Positions 1 through 8,469 of a stretch of DNA of 64,000 nt are shown here, one piece after another. This DNA comes from Aquimarina macrocephali JAMB N27. Its GTDB lineage: Bacteria > Bacteroidota > Bacteroidia > Flavobacteriales > Flavobacteriaceae. The stretch spans positions 62,001-126,000 of the forward strand of contig NZ_JACA01000023.1 of assembly GCF_000520995.1 (NCBI RefSeq), read 5' to 3'. Under the pieces are notes generated by a model. That model was given only the letters and a program-made list of their open reading frames with translations, had not been told where the DNA came from and searched no databases. A program made the translations under genes and the position numbers. Positions within the stretch are counted from its first letter, which is position 1. Each line of letters begins with the position of its first letter.

Positions 1-1
1 A

Positions 2-619
2 CTTAGTATTTTCGAAAACTTTACTCAAGGTTCTGTACAAATTAATAGAAAATTTGGTGGTACAGGTCTAGGGTTATCGATAGTGAAAAATTTGTTATCC
101 TTAATGGATAGTGAAATCAAACTAGAAAGTGAATTGGGCAAGGGATCTAAATTTTTATTTGATCTTAAATTCGATATTTTTGAAGACAAAAGCACTAATT
201 ATACCGAAGAGGCTAAGAAAATTGATTACAGTATAATGATTGATAAACGCATATTGGTGGTAGAAGACAATAAAATCAATCAATTAATTACAAGAAAAAT
301 CTTAGAAAAGAATGAGATAAAATGTGATGTTGCCGATAATGGTGATATTGCAGTAAATAAAACAAAAGAAAACACCTTCGACCTCATTCTTATGGATATT
401 CATATGCCAGGAATCAGTGGAATTGAAGCTACAAAACAAATTAGAAAATTCAACAAAGAAATTCCAATTATAGCATTAACAGCAGTTACTCTGGATGATA
501 ATCTAGATGAATTCTATGATAATGGGTTTAATGATATTATACCAAAACCATATAAAACCGAAGAGTTCTTTACAAAACTTCACAAAGCATTGGTAAAAAA
601 ACAGGCCACAGCCTCGTGA
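2..619 (+). CDS. Hybrid histidine kinase, C-terminal part (ATPase end plus receiver domain)
   Basis: The gene enters from the left edge, so the start is missing; the frame is open from base 2. The first residues hold the end of a HATPase_c domain, with the G-box GGTGLGLSIV and the following GKGSKF typical of hybrid kinases. After a linker of about 40 residues a receiver domain begins (ILVVEDNKINQ), with the acceptor Asp in LILMDIHMPG and the conserved Lys in IPKPYK. The protein would phosphorylate itself and pass phosphate to its own receiver. The input domain and the stimulus cannot be seen. A GTG at 83 lies inside the ATPase domain and is not the start. Confidence 0.88.
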   Translation, partial: LSIFENFTQGSVQINRKFGGTGLGLSIVKNLLSLMDSEIKLESELGKGSKFLFDLKFDIFEDKSTNYTEEAKKIDYSIMIDKRILVVEDNKINQLITRKILEKNEIKCDVADNGDIAVNKTKENTFDLILMDIHMPGISGIEATKQIRKFNKEIPIIALTAVTLDDNLDEFYDNGFNDIIPKPYKTEEFFTKLHKALVKKQATAS

Positions 620-690
620 TTTGGCACAGCTTTTGAAAAAGGTTAACCGAGTTTATAAATATAAACTTTATTTGAGTTAGCCAGAATTAA

Positions 691-722
691 AAAATAAGAC
701 CCTTTAAAAGGGTCTTATTTTT
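691..722. terminator. Bidirectional rho-independent terminator
   Basis: A strong inverted repeat (arms AATAAGACCCTTT and its complement) flanked by A and T runs lies between the convergent kinase and lpxK genes. Its right arm overlaps the lpxK stop codon at 715-717. Confidence 0.85.
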
Positions 723-1725
723 TTTCAATAAACTTTAATATTTTATCATCAAAAGAAGTAGCTCCTTCTATAAACCTTACTTCTATTGGCTGATACCATA
801 GTTTCTTTTCAGAAATATCCGGAGCCAATCTCACATAATCTTTTTCTGTAGTAATAATAAATTCTAGAGTATTCAATTTTTTTAATTCAGTATCTGTAAA
901 ATTATGATGATCAGGAAAATTAATATGATCAAATTTCAACCCTAAAGAAGTATAATGATCTAACAAAGGAGTAGGGTTAGCAATACCGGTTACCAATGTA
1001 AAGTGGATATTTTGCAAGGAGTTGATTGGTTTTGTTTCAGAAATATTTACGATATTATTTCCGTAATCAATAGTGGTAAAAAACAAATCCTGATTGGAAT
1101 TTATTGCTAGTTTATCCGTAATCCTTTTCCTTTCTTCAAAAGATAATGGATTGGGGCATTTTGTAACTACAATAATATCAGCCCGGTCAGCTCCCTTTTT
1201 CGGTTCTCTTAAATTTCCTGTAGGTAAGACAATATCATTACAGTAGAGATCATAATAAGCAGTAAGCAAAATATAGAACCCTGCTTTTACCTTACGATGT
1301 TGATAAGCATCATCTAGTAAAATTACTTCTGGCTTGGGTGTTAATGATCTTAAATTAGAAATTCCACTACATCTATCAGCATCCACCGCCACTACAACAT
1401 CTGTAAATTTTCTTTTAAACTGAAGCGGCTCATCTCCTACTTGTTTTGCAGTAAAAGACGTATCAACCAGTTTAAACCCTTTGGTTTCTCTTTTATATCC
1501 CCGACTAAGTGTTGCTAATGGTATCTTATCTTTAAGCAAAGTCACTAAATATTCTATCATCGGCGATTTACCTGTTCCTCCTACACTTAGATTTCCTACT
1601 ACTATTAACGGAAAGTCATATGTTGTAGATTTTTTAATCCCCAGATCATATAATTTATTTCTCAACCAGGTAGCCAGAAAATAAAAAGGAACAAATGGTA
1701 AAAGTATTTTTCGCAGTAAATTCAC
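715..1725 (-). CDS. lpxK: Tetraacyldisaccharide 4'-kinase LpxK
   Basis: LpxK phosphorylates the 4' position of the lipid A disaccharide precursor at the inner face of the cytoplasmic membrane. The 336-residue length is normal for the family. A hydrophobic N-terminal segment (about residues 7-22) anchors it, and the P-loop GGTGKS is at residues 49-54, followed by the LSRGYKR motif. The later DDAYQHR and TTEKDYVRL motifs also fit LpxK. It is divergent from the Nif3 gene, with about 100 bp between the two starts. A TACTTTTG box on the minus strand (1763-1756) could be its -7 element, but no clear -33 TTG is seen. Confidence 0.95.
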   Translation of the reverse strand: MNLLRKILLPFVPFYFLATWLRNKLYDLGIKKSTTYDFPLIVVGNLSVGGTGKSPMIEYLVTLLKDKIPLATLSRGYKRETKGFKLVDTSFTAKQVGDEPLQFKRKFTDVVVAVDADRCSGISNLRSLTPKPEVILLDDAYQHRKVKAGFYILLTAYYDLYCNDIVLPTGNLREPKKGADRADIIVVTKCPNPLSFEERKRITDKLAINSNQDLFFTTIDYGNNIVNISETKPINSLQNIHFTLVTGIANPTPLLDHYTSLGLKFDHINFPDHHNFTDTELKKLNTLEFIITTEKDYVRLAPDISEKKLWYQPIEVRFIEGATSFDDKILKFIEKK

Positions 1726-1830
1726 ACGTTAAAAATTTTCAATGTATCACTGCAACAAAAGTATAAAACGAAACTTTGATTATTGATAAAAGTTTTTTTA
1801 CATTCAATTTTTATTCAAAAACATATTATA

Positions 1831-2925
1831 ATGCAAATAAAAGAGGTTATACAGCATCTTGAAACTTTAGCTCCAATCGCATACGCAGAAGACTTTGATA
1901 ATGTTGGCTTATTGGTTGGTAGTCCCGAAACTGTGGCAACAGGAATTATGGTAACTCTGGATACTCTGGAAAACATAGTAGATGAAGCTATAGAAAACAA
2001 GTGTAATTTGATTATAAGCTTTCACCCAATCGTATTTAAGGGACTCAAAAAGTTTAATGGTAGCAACTATGTAGAGCGAGTAATAATGAAAGCTATCAAA
2101 AATGATATTGCCATTTTTGCCATTCATACTGCGCTAGACAATTCGATATATGGTGTAAACGATATGATGTGTGAGCAATTAGGACTTGTGAATCGTAAAA
2201 TTCTTATCCCACAAAGCGGAAATATTAAAAAACTAGTCACCTTCGCTCCTATTGCTGAAGCTGAAATACTCCGCAGCAAACTATTTGAAGCAGGAGCTGG
2301 AACCATTGGCAATTATGACAATTGTAGTTTTTCTTCTGAAGGAACAGGAACATTTAGAGCTTTAGATACTGCAAAGCCTTCAATTGGTGAAATCGGAAAA
2401 ACACATCGCGAAAAAGAAACTCAGATTCAGGTAACATACCCCAAACATTGTGAAAGTAAAATCCTTAAAACGCTTTTTGAGAATCATTCTTATGAAGAAG
2501 TCGCCTATGAAATTACTACTCTCGAAAATAAAAATCAAAATATTGGAATGGGCATGATTGGAGAACTACCAAATCCAATAGAAGAGCTTGATTTTTTAAA
2601 ACATATCAAAAATGTTTTCAAAACAGGATGTGTCCGGCACTCGGCATTACTAAACAAACCCATCAAAAAAGTAGCTGTTTTAGGAGGCAGCGGTAGTTTT
2701 GCAATTACTAATGCACATCACGCAGGTGCAGATATTTTTATCACCGCAGATTTAAAATATCATCAATTCTATGAAGCCGAAGGTAGATTAATATTGGCCG
2801 ATATTGGTCATTATGAAAGCGAACAATACACAAAAAACCTAATTGTTAGTTATCTTAGAAAAAAAATCAGTAATTTTGCAATCATTTTATCGGATAAAAA
2901 TACCAATCCAATTCAATACATATAA
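1831..2925 (+). CDS. Nif3-like dinuclear metal centre protein
   Basis: This is a Nif3/YbgI family protein of 364 residues, a toroidal hexamer in characterised relatives, often annotated as GTP cyclohydrolase 1 type 2; the true function is unsettled. The family motifs are IISFHPIVFKGL near the N-terminus and the C-terminal ADLKYHQFYEA plus DIGHYESE. The usual two-His motif reads FHP here instead of HHP, so one expected metal ligand is replaced. A central insert of about 100 residues (the PII-like domain) is present, as in long family members. The frame is open from an upstream ATG at 1783, but ATG 1831 begins at the conserved MQIKEV. The next gene follows after 3 bp, suggesting an operon. Confidence 0.9.
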   Translation: MQIKEVIQHLETLAPIAYAEDFDNVGLLVGSPETVATGIMVTLDTLENIVDEAIENKCNLIISFHPIVFKGLKKFNGSNYVERVIMKAIKNDIAIFAIHTALDNSIYGVNDMMCEQLGLVNRKILIPQSGNIKKLVTFAPIAEAEILRSKLFEAGAGTIGNYDNCSFSSEGTGTFRALDTAKPSIGEIGKTHREKETQIQVTYPKHCESKILKTLFENHSYEEVAYEITTLENKNQNIGMGMIGELPNPIEELDFLKHIKNVFKTGCVRHSALLNKPIKKVAVLGGSGSFAITNAHHAGADIFITADLKYHQFYEAEGRLILADIGHYESEQYTKNLIVSYLRKKISNFAIILSDKNTNPIQYI

Positions 2926-2928
2926 AAT

Positions 2929-3705
2929 ATGGCAAAGAAAGAAGTTACTGTTGAGCAAAAATTAAGAGCTTTATATGACTTGCAATTAATAGACTCTAGA
3001 GTTGATGAGATTAGAAACGTACGCGGAGAATTACCATTAGAAGTTGAAGATCTTGAAGATGAAGTAGCCGGATTAAATAAAAGATTAGAAAAGCTAAACA
3101 ATGATCTTGAGACTATCGCCGAAGGTATTAGTAGCAAGAAAAATTTAATTGAAGAAGCTAAAGCGCTGATCAAAAAATACGGAGAGCAACAAAAAAACGT
3201 TCGTAATAATCGTGAATACAATTCACTTAGTAAAGAAATTGAATTTCAGGAGTTAGAAATTCAATTAGCAGAAAAGCATATCAAAGAGCACAAAGCTCAG
3301 ATTATTCAAAAAAACGAGATTATCGACCAAACCAAAGGAAAACTTGGTGAACGTGACTCACACCTTTCTCATAAAAAAGGAGAACTTGATGCTATTTTAG
3401 CTGAAACTGAAAAAGAAGAGCAAGCTTTAATTTCTAAATCTGAAGATTACCAAAAAGAAATCGAAGATCGCTTAATCAGTGCTTATAAAAGAATACGTAG
3501 CAATGTAAAAAATGGACTTGCTGTTGTACCAATAGAACGTGGTGCTTCTGGAGGATCATTTTTCACTATTCCGCCTCAGGTACAGATGGAAATCGCTTCT
3601 CGCAAGAAAATCATTACAGACGAACACAGTGGTCGAATTTTAGTTGATCAAGAACTTGCAAAGGAAGAAAAAGAAAAAATGAACGCGCTTTTTGCAAAAT
3701 TATAG
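2929..3705 (+). CDS. Coiled-coil protein of the zinc-ribbon (CT398/HP0958-like) family, ribbon cysteines lost
   Basis: A 258-residue protein, predicted as a long antiparallel coiled coil over about residues 10-185 (dense in Glu, Lys and Leu), ending in a small C-terminal domain. In this family the C-terminal domain is normally a C4 zinc ribbon; here the stretch GGSFFTIPPQVQMEI and DEHSGRIL keeps the fold pattern but has no cysteine, so zinc binding is unlikely. It sits 3 bp after the nif3-like gene, a linkage that suggests cotranscription. A terminator follows directly. The molecular role is not known to me. Confidence 0.8.
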   Translation: MAKKEVTVEQKLRALYDLQLIDSRVDEIRNVRGELPLEVEDLEDEVAGLNKRLEKLNNDLETIAEGISSKKNLIEEAKALIKKYGEQQKNVRNNREYNSLSKEIEFQELEIQLAEKHIKEHKAQIIQKNEIIDQTKGKLGERDSHLSHKKGELDAILAETEKEEQALISKSEDYQKEIEDRLISAYKRIRSNVKNGLAVVPIERGASGGSFFTIPPQVQMEIASRKKIITDEHSGRILVDQELAKEEKEKMNALFAKL

Positions 3706-3730
3706 CAAAAAGATAGTTAAATAATATATA

Positions 3731-3757
3731 GCCTCAGTTTTACTGAGGCTTTTTTGA
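3731..3757 (+). terminator. Rho-independent terminator
   Basis: Stem GCCTCAG / CTGAGGC with a TTTTA loop and a run of six T. It closes the nif3/zinc-ribbon operon. It overlaps a TTG at 3754, which argues for the later ATG 3769 as the start of the next gene. Confidence 0.9.
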
Positions 3758-3768
3758 TTGTACAAACA

Positions 3769-5010
3769 ATGAACCACATCCTCATTATAGGCTTTGTTTG
3801 GCCAGAACCCAATTCTTCGGCAGCAGGGAGCAGAATGATGCAACTTATAGCACTATTCAAGACTCAAGACTGGAAAATTACATTTGCCAGTCCTGCAGCA
3901 GAAACAGAGCACATGATTAGTCTCGAAAACATAGACATCTCTAAAACAACTATAGAACTCAATAACTCCAGTTTTGATGATTTTATCATAGAACAACAAC
4001 CCAATATAGTGCTGTTTGATCGATTTATGACAGAAGAACAATTTGGATGGAGGGTTTCAAAACATTGTCCCGACGCATTAAAAATATTAAATACAGAAGA
4101 CCTACATAGCCTTAGAAAAACACGGCAAGAATCATTTAAAAGCAATACGGTTTTTAACAGTAATCAACTTTTACAAAACGACATTACAAAACGAGAGATC
4201 GCAAGCATCTATCGATGCGACCTTTCTTTAATTATTTCTGATTTTGAAATAAAACTTCTTAAAGAAACCTTTAAAATAGACAAGGATTTATTATTCTATT
4301 TACCATTTCTGTTTAAACCTATCACTACAGAAACAAAAAAAGAATGGCCTGGGTACAAAAACAGGAAACATTTTGTTACGATAGGAAACTTTCGTCATGA
4401 ACCTAACTGGAACAGCGTACTACACCTTAAAGAGACCATTTGGCCATTAATCAGAAAAGAGCTTCCAGAATCAGAATTACATATTTATGGGGCATACCCC
4501 CCTCCAAAGGCAACACAGCTGCACAATCCCAAAGAAGGATTTTACATCAAAGGGTGGGCAAAAAATGCAAAAGAAATAATGTCACAAGCACGTGTTTGCC
4601 TTGCTCCATTGCGATTTGGAGCAGGAATTAAAGGAAAGCTTGCAGAAGCCATGCTTTGTGGCACACCAAGCATAACAACCTCTATAGGAGCAGAAGGAAT
4701 GCTCGATGAGGAATCTGACTGGAACGGTTTTATAACCGATGATCCCTCAGAATTTACCAAAGCAGCCGTAAGATTATACAATAACGAAACCCTTTGGCAG
4801 CAATCACAACAAAACGGAATAGAGATTACAAACACACGATTTCAGGAAGAAATCTTCTGCAACCCATTTCTGGATCAGGTTTCTAAACTTCAAAAAAACC
4901 TTAATAAACATCGTGCCAAAAATTTCATAGGCAATTTATTACAGTATCACACACTACGAAGCACAGAATTCATGTCTCGATGGATAGAAGAAAAAAACAA
5001 AAGTAAATAA
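3769..5010 (+). CDS. Glycosyltransferase (GT-B fold, group 1/family 4 type)
   Basis: This 413-residue protein begins MNHILIIGFVWPEP and has the two-lobed layout of GT-B enzymes. The C-terminal lobe contains ITIGNFRHEPNWNSV, the LHIYGAYPP strand, and APLRFGAGIKGKLAEAM followed by GTPSITTSIGAEG, the typical nucleotide-sugar binding region of group 1 glycosyltransferases. The sugar donor and acceptor cannot be read from sequence. It stands alone between a terminator and the convergent rpsT gene, not in a polysaccharide cluster. An upstream in-frame TTG at 3754 lies inside the terminator and is rejected as the start. Confidence 0.85.
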   Translation: MNHILIIGFVWPEPNSSAAGSRMMQLIALFKTQDWKITFASPAAETEHMISLENIDISKTTIELNNSSFDDFIIEQQPNIVLFDRFMTEEQFGWRVSKHCPDALKILNTEDLHSLRKTRQESFKSNTVFNSNQLLQNDITKREIASIYRCDLSLIISDFEIKLLKETFKIDKDLLFYLPFLFKPITTETKKEWPGYKNRKHFVTIGNFRHEPNWNSVLHLKETIWPLIRKELPESELHIYGAYPPPKATQLHNPKEGFYIKGWAKNAKEIMSQARVCLAPLRFGAGIKGKLAEAMLCGTPSITTSIGAEGMLDEESDWNGFITDDPSEFTKAAVRLYNNETLWQQSQQNGIEITNTRFQEEIFCNPFLDQVSKLQKNLNKHRAKNFIGNLLQYHTLRSTEFMSRWIEEKNKSK

Positions 5011-5077
5011 AATAAGAATTCAGCATTAATAACCAGTACCCCCTACATCATCTATATTTTCGTTTTATTTAGAAAAC

Positions 5078-5110
5078 AAAAAAAAGCCTTTCCATATTAT
5101 GGAAAAGCTT
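5078..5110 (-). terminator. Rho-independent terminator of rpsT
   Basis: On the minus strand, arms AAGCTTTTCCAT and ATGGAAAGGCTT are followed by a long T run, 26 bases past the rpsT stop. Confidence 0.85.
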
Positions 5111-5135
5111 ATATATTATATAAAAAACGTACTAC

Positions 5136-5384
5136 TTAAAGCGCAGCTACGTGTTTTGCTAATTGTGATTTTAAGTTAGCAGCTTTATTCTTATGAATAA
5201 CATTATTCTTAGCTAACTTATCAAGCATAGAAACAACAGTAGGAAACAAAGTCTCCGCTTCTTTCTTATCAGACTCACGTAACTTTTTTATAGCATTACG
5301 TGTAGTTTTATGCTGATATCTGTTTCTAAGACGCTTTGTCTCATTACTTCTTATTCTCTTTAATGCTGACTTATGATTTGCCAT
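5136..5384 (-). CDS. rpsT: 30S ribosomal protein S20
   Basis: S20 binds 16S rRNA early in assembly of the small subunit. The 82-residue protein begins [18 protein letters not shown], the family signature, and is rich in Lys, Arg and Ala, with Ala-Ala-Asn-Leu-Lys-Ser near the end. It lies just downstream of the two tRNA-Glu genes on the same strand, so it may share their transcript; no separate promoter with a TAnnTTTG box is obvious in the 34-bp gap. Confidence 0.98.
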   Translation of the reverse strand: MANHKSALKRIRSNETKRLRNRYQHKTTRNAIKKLRESDKKEAETLFPTVVSMLDKLAKNNVIHKNKAANLKSQLAKHVAAL

Positions 5385-5418
5385 CTCTCTTCTATTAAAT
5401 TTCTTACTATAAAATTTG

Positions 5419-5490
5419 TAGCCCGTAGGGGAATCGAACCCCTCTTACCAGGATGAAAACCTGGCGTCCTAGCCGATAGACGAACGGGCC
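5419..5490 (-). tRNA. tRNA-Glu (anticodon TTC), copy 1
   Basis: A 72-nt cloverleaf on the minus strand. The acceptor stem GGCCCGT pairs with ACGGGCT (one G-U), the T-arm contains GGTTCGATTCC, and the anticodon loop is TTTTCAT with anticodon TTC. The discriminator base is A and CCA is not encoded. It is identical in sequence to the copy at 5557-5628. Confidence 0.97.
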
Positions 5491-5510
5491 ATTTCCCTTT
5501 TCAAGGATTG

Positions 5511-5541
5511 CAAATTTATAGCTTTCACTTTAAATTTGCAA
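5511..5541 (-). promoter_or_regulatory. Promoter of tRNA-Glu copy 1
   Basis: On the minus strand, TTG (5541-5539), a 20-base spacer and TAAATTTG (5518-5511) match the Bacteroidota primary-sigma form. The tRNA 5' end is 20 bases downstream. Confidence 0.75.
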
Positions 5542-5556
5542 TTAATTTCATTATTG

Positions 5557-5628
5557 TAGCCCGTAGGGGAATCGAACCCCTCTTACCAGGATGAAAACCT
5601 GGCGTCCTAGCCGATAGACGAACGGGCC
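5557..5628 (-). tRNA. tRNA-Glu (anticodon TTC), copy 2
   Basis: Same 72-nt sequence, folding and TTC anticodon as copy 1, 66 bp upstream of it. CCA is not encoded. This duplication raises the gene dose of tRNA-Glu. Confidence 0.97.
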
Positions 5629-5648
5629 ATGTTGTCTAATTGCGGATG

Positions 5649-5678
5649 CAAAAATACAACTATTTTTTAATGCTGCAA
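5649..5678 (-). promoter_or_regulatory. Promoter of tRNA-Glu copy 2
   Basis: On the minus strand, TTG (5678-5676), a 19-base spacer and TATTTTTG (5656-5649), about 20 bases before the tRNA. It lies between the tRNA and the end of proS. Confidence 0.75.
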
Positions 5679-5704
5679 GTGTTATTTTATTTTTTTCTAA
5701 AACC

Positions 5705-7183
5705 TTAATAAGCCTTAGCAAATAACACTCTGATTTTCGATGGCTTACCACTATACACACAGTCCCCATCTTCTTCTTTTGCATCAAAAGGAATACATCG
5801 TATCGTAGCCTTAGTAAGCTCCTTTATCTTTTGTTCTGTTTCTGCAGAACCATCCCAATGTGCCGAGATGAATCCTCCTTTATTCTCTAAAACATCTTTA
5901 AATTCATCAAAAGAATTTACTTCTGTAATATGTTCATCTCTATATTGAGCTGCTTTTTGATGCAAACTTTCCTGAATTTCTACAAGTAATGATTCTATAG
6001 TTACAACAACCTCATCTTTAGAAACAAACTGTTTTGTTAATGTATCTCGTCGAGCAAGCTCTACAGTCCCTTTTTCTAAATCCTTAGGCCCAATTGCAAT
6101 CCTAAGAGGAACTCCTTGTAGTTCGTATTGAGCAAATTTGGCTCCAGGCCTGTGCGTATCTCTATTATCAAACTTAACAGAAACTCCTTTAGATCTTAAA
6201 TCAGCAACCAATTCATTCGCAACTTCAGAAATTTGCTGTAATTGCTCTTCTCCTTTATATATAGGAACAATTACTACCTGAATAGGAGCCAAATTAGGTG
6301 GTAACACCAAACCATTATCATCACTATGAGTCATAATTAAAGCTCCCATCAAACGAGTAGAAACTCCCCACGAAGTCGCCCAAACATAATCTAGCTTACC
6401 TTCTTTTGAAGTAAATTTCACATCAAAAGCCTTTGCAAAATTCTGCCCAAGAAAGTGTGAAGTACCTGCTTGTAACGCTTTCCCATCCTGCATTAGTGCC
6501 TCGATACAATACGTATCTTCTGCTCCTGCAAAACGCTCACTCTCTGTTTTTCTTCCTCTTATCACCGGAATAGCCATAAATTGCTCTGCAAAATCTGCAT
6601 ATATATTATTCATCTGTTCTGTTTCAGCAATTGCCTCTTGCCTTGTGGCATGAGCTGTATGTCCTTCTTGCCATAAAAACTCTGCCGTTCTAAGAAACAA
6701 CCTGGTACGCATTTCCCATCGCACCACATTAGCCCATTGATTAATTAATAGCGGTAAATCTCTATATGATTGTATCCATCCTCTATATGTATTCCAAATA
6801 ATAGCTTCAGAAGTTGGACGTACAATCAACTCTTCTTCTAGCTTAGCTTTAGGATCTACAACCAGTTTAGAACTGTCTTCAGGATCAGTTTTTAATCTAT
6901 AATGAGTAACTACAGCGCATTCTTTAGCAAATCCTTCTGCATTTTTTTCTTCTGCTTCAAACAAACTTTTAGGCACAAATAATGGGAAATAAGCATTTTG
7001 ATGCCCTGTTTCTTTAAATTTTTTATCTAATTCTGCTTGCATTTTTTCCCAAATAGCATAACCATACGGCTTAATCACCATACACCCTCTTACTGCCGAA
7101 TTCTCGGCCAGATCAGCCTTGACAACCAATTCGTTATACCATTTTGAATAATCTTCACTACGCTTTGTTAAATTCTTGCTCAT
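5705..7183 (-). CDS. proS: Prolyl-tRNA synthetase (archaeal/eukaryotic-like type)
   Basis: A class II aminoacyl-tRNA synthetase that charges tRNA-Pro. At 492 residues and without the long YbaK editing insertion, it is the shorter archaeal-type enzyme common in Bacteroidota. Motif 2 is visible in [21 protein letters not shown] (split around residues 150-175), with [14 protein letters not shown] and motif 3 in [17 protein letters not shown]. An anticodon-binding domain starts near VVIVPIYKG, followed by the C-terminal domain ending in LFAKAY. A promoter is visible upstream within a large dyad shared with the divergent gene. Confidence 0.97.
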   Translation of the reverse strand: MSKNLTKRSEDYSKWYNELVVKADLAENSAVRGCMVIKPYGYAIWEKMQAELDKKFKETGHQNAYFPLFVPKSLFEAEEKNAEGFAKECAVVTHYRLKTDPEDSSKLVVDPKAKLEEELIVRPTSEAIIWNTYRGWIQSYRDLPLLINQWANVVRWEMRTRLFLRTAEFLWQEGHTAHATRQEAIAETEQMNNIYADFAEQFMAIPVIRGRKTESERFAGAEDTYCIEALMQDGKALQAGTSHFLGQNFAKAFDVKFTSKEGKLDYVWATSWGVSTRLMGALIMTHSDDNGLVLPPNLAPIQVVIVPIYKGEEQLQQISEVANELVADLRSKGVSVKFDNRDTHRPGAKFAQYELQGVPLRIAIGPKDLEKGTVELARRDTLTKQFVSKDEVVVTIESLLVEIQESLHQKAAQYRDEHITEVNSFDEFKDVLENKGGFISAHWDGSAETEQKIKELTKATIRCIPFDAKEEDGDCVYSGKPSKIRVLFAKAY

Positions 7184-7224
7184 AAACTTCTATTTGGCAC
7201 AAATGTTGTGGCTCTGTTAAATAT

Positions 7225-7268
7225 AATTTAGTTAGCGCAAAACTAACTAAATTTGTAATGTTCAACAA
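7225..7268. promoter_or_regulatory. Perfect dyad with divergent promoter boxes between proS and the 7.3-kb lipoprotein
   Basis: Arms AATTTAGTTAG (7225-7235) and CTAACTAAATT (7243-7253) are exact inverted copies around a 7-base centre. The right arm overlaps TAAATTTG (7248-7255), a plus-strand -7 box for the lipoprotein gene. The minus-strand -7 box TAGTTTTG (7245-7238), with TTG at 7268-7266 and a 20-base spacer, fits proS. A bound repressor here could affect both genes; this role is inferred. Confidence 0.55.
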
Positions 7269-7282
7269 TAAAATAAGAAGAT

Positions 7283-8374
7283 ATGCGACTTAAAAATTAT
7301 TTTCAGAGAAGTGGAGCTATAGGTTTTTTACTTTTGGCTGCCATCATTATGTTGACGTCTTGTGGTTCTTATGAATATACTCCTTATAGAGATGGTATTT
7401 ATAGTGACGCAGGAAGCCAAAAAAATCTTGAGACTCAACCTAATAATACAGATGAAAAATCTAATTATTATTCTAGTTATTTTTCTGAAAAATCTGCACA
7501 AATCGATACAGCAATTGAGCAAGATGTAATTTTTACCGACATTGATTCTTATTCTAGCGAAGGATATGATGTAGCAGATACTACTGCTACTGCATTAAAC
7601 TATGAAGTTGGACAACCAGCATGGGGCAGTAATCCTACTGAAATCAGCGTTAATCTTTACAATACCGGCTGGAATAACTGGGGCCCTGGATGGGGATGGA
7701 ATGGCTGGTACGGCAATGGATGGGGATGGAACGCCGGATGGGGATGGAATGGCCCTGGATGGGGAATTGGCTGGAACAATCCATACTGGTATGGCGGATA
7801 CTATTGCCCTCCTTACTATTATGGAGGTTATGCCGGTTACTACAGAGGTTATTATCGCCCTTATTACAACAGATATCCATATTATGGAAGAAGTAGGTAT
7901 GTAGCCTATAACAGAGGTTCAAGAAATGTATATTCTACTAGAAGTCGCAGAGCATACAATTCAAGTTATAGTACTAGATCACGAAAAGCATCAAACTATA
8001 GCAGAAGCAGACAAGGGTATGCTAACAGAAGAGTTAATGCTGCCAGAAGAACACGATCTTCAACAAATAACTATTATAACAGATCCAGGTCTTCAAATAA
8101 TACATATTCTCGTTCACGATCATCTTCTGTAGGAAGAAATAATTCTACAAGATACTCTAGCCCTACAACTACGACAAGATCCAGAAGTAATTCTTCAACC
8201 AGAAGCAGAGGATATTCTCCTTCATCGAACAATTCTTCAAGAAGTCGAAGTTCTGGGTACTCAAGAAGTAGCGCTCCTCGTAGTAGTGGTTCTTCAGTCA
8301 GAAGCAGCAGCAGGTCTAGAAGCAGTGGAAGTCGTGGTGGTGGCAGCAGAAGCAGAAGTCGCGGAAGAAACTAA
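7283..8374 (+). CDS. Low-complexity lipoprotein, Gly/Trp/Tyr-rich core and Arg/Ser-rich tail
   Basis: I do not recognise a functional family. The 363-residue protein has a lipoprotein signal ending in LTSCGS (Cys near residue 27), an acidic/Ser linker to about residue 110, a Trp-Gly-Asn block (about residues 125-170), a Tyr-Gly-Pro block (about 170-210) and then a long basic Arg-Ser tail to the end. Such composition suggests a disordered or surface-binding protein facing the periplasm or exterior, with a highly basic tail able to bind polyanions. It lies 95 bp before the FadL-type porin gene on the same strand, so they may be cotranscribed. Confidence 0.75.
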   Translation: MRLKNYFQRSGAIGFLLLAAIIMLTSCGSYEYTPYRDGIYSDAGSQKNLETQPNNTDEKSNYYSSYFSEKSAQIDTAIEQDVIFTDIDSYSSEGYDVADTTATALNYEVGQPAWGSNPTEISVNLYNTGWNNWGPGWGWNGWYGNGWGWNAGWGWNGPGWGIGWNNPYWYGGYYCPPYYYGGYAGYYRGYYRPYYNRYPYYGRSRYVAYNRGSRNVYSTRSRRAYNSSYSTRSRKASNYSRSRQGYANRRVNAARRTRSSTNNYYNRSRSSNNTYSRSRSSSVGRNNSTRYSSPTTTTRSRSNSSTRSRGYSPSSNNSSRSRSSGYSRSSAPRSSGSSVRSSSRSRSSGSRGGGSRSRSRGRN

Positions 8375-8469
8375 AAATCTTAATTCTAACCTAAAAAAAC
8401 AATTGTTAGATAACTTTCCCGAATATCTTATTTATTTTTGGGGTATTCTGTAATTCAAAATTTAAAAAA

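Noticed and set aside
7602..7922. Several overlapping open frames on both strands inside the low-complexity lipoprotein
   Set aside because: They are shadows of the Gly/Trp/Tyr codon repeats and have no start context or independent sequence character.
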